From: Desulfobacterales bacterium
Lineage (GTDB): Bacteria; Desulfobacterota; Desulfobacteria; Desulfobacterales; Desulfosalsimonadaceae
Length of the DNA stretch: 8,416 nucleotides
NCBI GenBank assembly: GCA_007135795.1
Contig: SLIE01000192.1
Span: forward strand, 1 to 8,416
Direction of reading: 5' to 3'
Numbering within the stretch: the stretch's first letter is position 1; every line of letters begins with the position of its first letter. The position numbers were made by a program, and so were the translations under genes. The notes beneath the pieces are model-generated. The model ran no database searches. It was given only the letters and a program-made list of their open reading frames with translations, and was not told the origin of the DNA. Of this stretch, positions 6,582-8,416 are shown piece after piece.

Positions 6582-7631
6582 TTATTCCGCTCCCCCGCCT
6601 TCCGTCCGGGCATGAAAAAACTGCTGCACGTATTTACCGGATATGACTTCGTTGAGATCAAAAGCAAGCGCATCCTTTAAAAAGCTCCCCCTGAAAGCAA
6701 GGAAAAGATTTTCTGACAGAACCTGAACACCCTGAAGGATCTCTTCTCTGTCTTTGGTGGAAAGGTTCTCATAATCGTAAAGCCTGCAAGCCAGGGGGCG
6801 CTGATCATACAAAGTACACCTCCTGTTCGTGTTGAGCGGACAGACCCGTTTTTCTTCCAGAACAACCGCCCCTTTGCCATAAGCGACACGGCTGCCAAGG
6901 ACGTCAATTGCCTGGCGGATAAGTTCCTGCCGTCGCTCCCGGGAGAACGTGGTGTTTATTCTGTAAGAGATATAAACCGCCTCGATAAAACTGACACTGA
7001 CCTTTTTTGTACAGCACCCCATGTGCTCACGCCCGCATAATTTCCCCTTGGCGGATATATCCATCTCCACATGGTTAAGGATCGATTCAAGATCATCAAA
7101 AAAAGGGTTGAGATCAACACTTTTTTTGTACTCGAGGCTTGGTTCGCGAGTGGTCAGGGGGCACTGGATGCGACCGTATTTTCTGAGCAATTGCCACTGT
7201 GAGTAGCTCGCCGGCTGGGAACGCAATTTTTTAAGCTTTTTCTTGACCAGACTGGTGCTTAACCCTTTCCGCAAAAGATAAGCCGAAACAATGGTTCCGG
7301 TACGACCAATCCCGTGCCGGCAGTGAACCAGAACCTTCTTGCCAAGGAAAATGGATTCATCGATCCACTCCAGGGCGTCATCCATTGTTTCCATTTCCGG
7401 GACTTCTTCATCGTCTATGGGGAGGTAATAAACATCAAACCCGGCTTCCTGTTCAATTCCGGGGAGGTCCGGAAACTCGGCACAAAGGTTTATGATGGAA
7501 TCGATCCCCGCTTTTTTAAGGCGATCGAGGTGATCATAGGACATGGGTGCAGGGCCCGCGGCCAGGCTCGGCGTGACCCAACTGACAAAGTCGTTCGGAT
7601 CGGAACTTTTTTTAAACGGCCAGAATTTCAT
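6582..7631 (-). CDS. Dual-specificity phosphatase fused to a YkgJ-like cysteine-rich metal-binding domain
   Basis: The 349-residue protein has two domains. Residues about 15-155 form a cysteine phosphatase of the dual-specificity type, with the loop HCRHGIGRTG giving nucleophile Cys104 and phosphate-binding Arg110; Asp73 or Asp74 in PIDDEE is the likely general acid. It may remove phosphate from protein or from a small molecule. Residues about 195-290 resemble the YkgJ/UPF0153 family of putative zinc- or iron-chelating proteins, with Cys199, Cys206-Cys207, Cys264 (CPL), Cys272 and Cys282 in RPLACRLYDY. The first cluster is CX6CC rather than CX2CX2CC, so one usual cysteine is absent. ATG 7631 has AGGAG six bases upstream and overlaps the preceding gene by 20 bases, implying coupled translation. 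No membrane segment or signal peptide is seen, so it should be cytoplasmic. The link to its neighbour is unknown. Confidence 0.82.
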   Translation of the reverse strand: MKFWPFKKSSDPNDFVSWVTPSLAAGPAPMSYDHLDRLKKAGIDSIINLCAEFPDLPGIEQEAGFDVYYLPIDDEEVPEMETMDDALEWIDESIFLGKKVLVHCRHGIGRTGTIVSAYLLRKGLSTSLVKKKLKKLRSQPASYSQWQLLRKYGRIQCPLTTREPSLEYKKSVDLNPFFDDLESILNHVEMDISAKGKLCGREHMGCCTKKVSVSFIEAVYISYRINTTFSRERRQELIRQAIDVLGSRVAYGKGAVVLEEKRVCPLNTNRRCTLYDQRPLACRLYDYENLSTKDREEILQGVQVLSENLFLAFRGSFLKDALAFDLNEVISGKYVQQFFHARTEGGGAE

Positions 7632-8416
7632 CGATCTCTCCTGTCAGGATCGCGGCCTGTGTCTTGATCTTTTCCGGGTTCATGCGCATGTCCATGAGCC
7701 TTGTCCTGCCTAAAACAAATCCGATTACCGCAAGTCTTTTTTCTGTCTCCCCGTAACTTTTCCGCGCATACTCAGCCTTGAGGAGATCACCGTGCACTTC
7801 GATCGCAAACCCGTATTTCTCGAAAACGATCCTGATGACTTCAAGGCGCATCTCTTTTTGGGACTCTTCCGCCCCGCCGCCCTTGAAGCTGAACTGAATA
7901 TAATTTTGTTCCGCTTCCCGGACAAGCAAAGAATCAACCACCACAAAATGGTAACCGAAACGGATAAGGGTATGCATATAATCCCTTGCAAGCAGACCGT
8001 AACTGCTCAAGAGCGAGGATTTGGCAGGGTTGAATACCCCGGCGCTCACTTTGTCGAATTCTTCCCAGTCAAAGTGTTGAATATTGTGGTCCCATTCAAT
8101 TTTTTCATGGGCCAGCCCAAAAAACATTGCCAGAAACGGCTTGCAGGTCACAGCATCCAGTGAAACACTGGAACGGGCGTCCCCTTCTTCGGTCAACCCC
8201 TGCTCAAGGTTTAACACCCGAAAGACCAGAGGGATATCCAGATCCAGTACCTTGGCCTGGTAAAGCCCCCTCCCCTTTCGATCCGCCAGGGCAAACATCT
8301 CCCTGACCCCCATTTCATGAACAAACCTGATCAGGTCGTGCAGGGACCGGCAGTTTTGCGGGGTAAACCCCTCCGATTCCGCATCTTTCAGGTTTAAACT
8401 GGAAACGGTTTCCAGG
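7612..8416 (-). CDS. C-terminal part of a PEP/pyruvate-binding (PEP-synthase-like) protein, 5' end outside window
   Basis: An open frame enters from the right edge and ends at TAA 7614-7612, giving 267 visible residues. An ATG at 8313 exists but is not the start: the frame continues upstream without a stop and with coherent protein sequence (SLHDLIRFVHEMGVREMF). Segments such as FDWEEFDK, RFGYHFVVVDSLL, NYIQFSFKGGGAE and GRTRLMDM recall, from memory, the C-terminal region of large deltaproteobacterial proteins annotated as PEP/pyruvate-binding domain proteins. In those the catalytic nucleotide- and PEP-binding parts lie further upstream, so none of the catalytic residues can be checked here. 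The family name is therefore a recollection. It overlaps the phosphatase-YkgJ gene by 20 bases, so the two are probably in one operon. Confidence 0.6.
   Translation of the reverse strand, partial: LETVSSLNLKDAESEGFTPQNCRSLHDLIRFVHEMGVREMFALADRKGRGLYQAKVLDLDIPLVFRVLNLEQGLTEEGDARSSVSLDAVTCKPFLAMFFGLAHEKIEWDHNIQHFDWEEFDKVSAGVFNPAKSSLLSSYGLLARDYMHTLIRFGYHFVVVDSLLVREAEQNYIQFSFKGGGAEESQKEMRLEVIRIVFEKYGFAIEVHGDLLKAEYARKSYGETEKRLAVIGFVLGRTRLMDMRMNPEKIKTQAAILTGEIDEILAV

Noticed and set aside
7612..8313. Complete 233-residue gene starting at ATG 8313
   Set aside because: The frame continues upstream without a stop to the window edge with coherent sequence, so this ATG is internal to a longer gene.

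Overview
The window looks like part of a chromosome from a Gram-negative bacterium. It has an outer-membrane beta-barrel protein and a lipoprotein with a lipobox, mid-range GC (about 60% in a hand-counted 60-base sample of one radical SAM gene, about 40% in two samples of the hotdog-ACP gene, about 32% in a sample of the divergent spacer). A Desulfobacterota (former Deltaproteobacteria) source is my best guess, based on remembered family resemblance of the right-end protein; the sequence does not prove it.

Left block, minus strand (4014 down to base 1): a tight four-gene operon for making or modifying an acyl-carrier-protein-bound chain. In transcription order it holds a hotdog (FabZ/FabA-like) domain joined to an acyl carrier protein (3340-4014), two paralogous radical SAM enzymes (2199-3320 and 1201-2199, joined by a one-base TAATG overlap) and a beta-ketoacyl-ACP synthase of the FabF type (1-1187, C-terminal end outside the window). 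Condensing enzyme, carrier and hotdog protein are parts of a dedicated fatty-acid or polyketide-like pathway. Two radical SAM enzymes in the same operon suggest an unusual radical modification of the chain or of its starter. The product cannot be read from the sequence. This is the most interesting system here.

Middle: an AT-rich divergent spacer (about 4015-4590), followed on the plus strand by a two-gene unit: a MipA/OmpV-type outer-membrane protein (4591-5451) and an esterase/PHB-depolymerase-like lipoprotein (5483-6415). Both are envelope proteins and are probably co-transcribed.

Right block, minus strand: the C-terminal part of a large protein resembling PEP/pyruvate-binding (PEP-synthase-like) proteins (7612-8416, start outside the window), overlapping by 20 bases a two-domain protein (6582-7631) that joins a dual-specificity phosphatase to a YkgJ-like cysteine-rich metal-binding domain. 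This block converges on the esterase gene across a 166-base spacer containing two weak hairpins.

I saw no tRNA, rRNA, CRISPR array, insertion sequence or attachment site.
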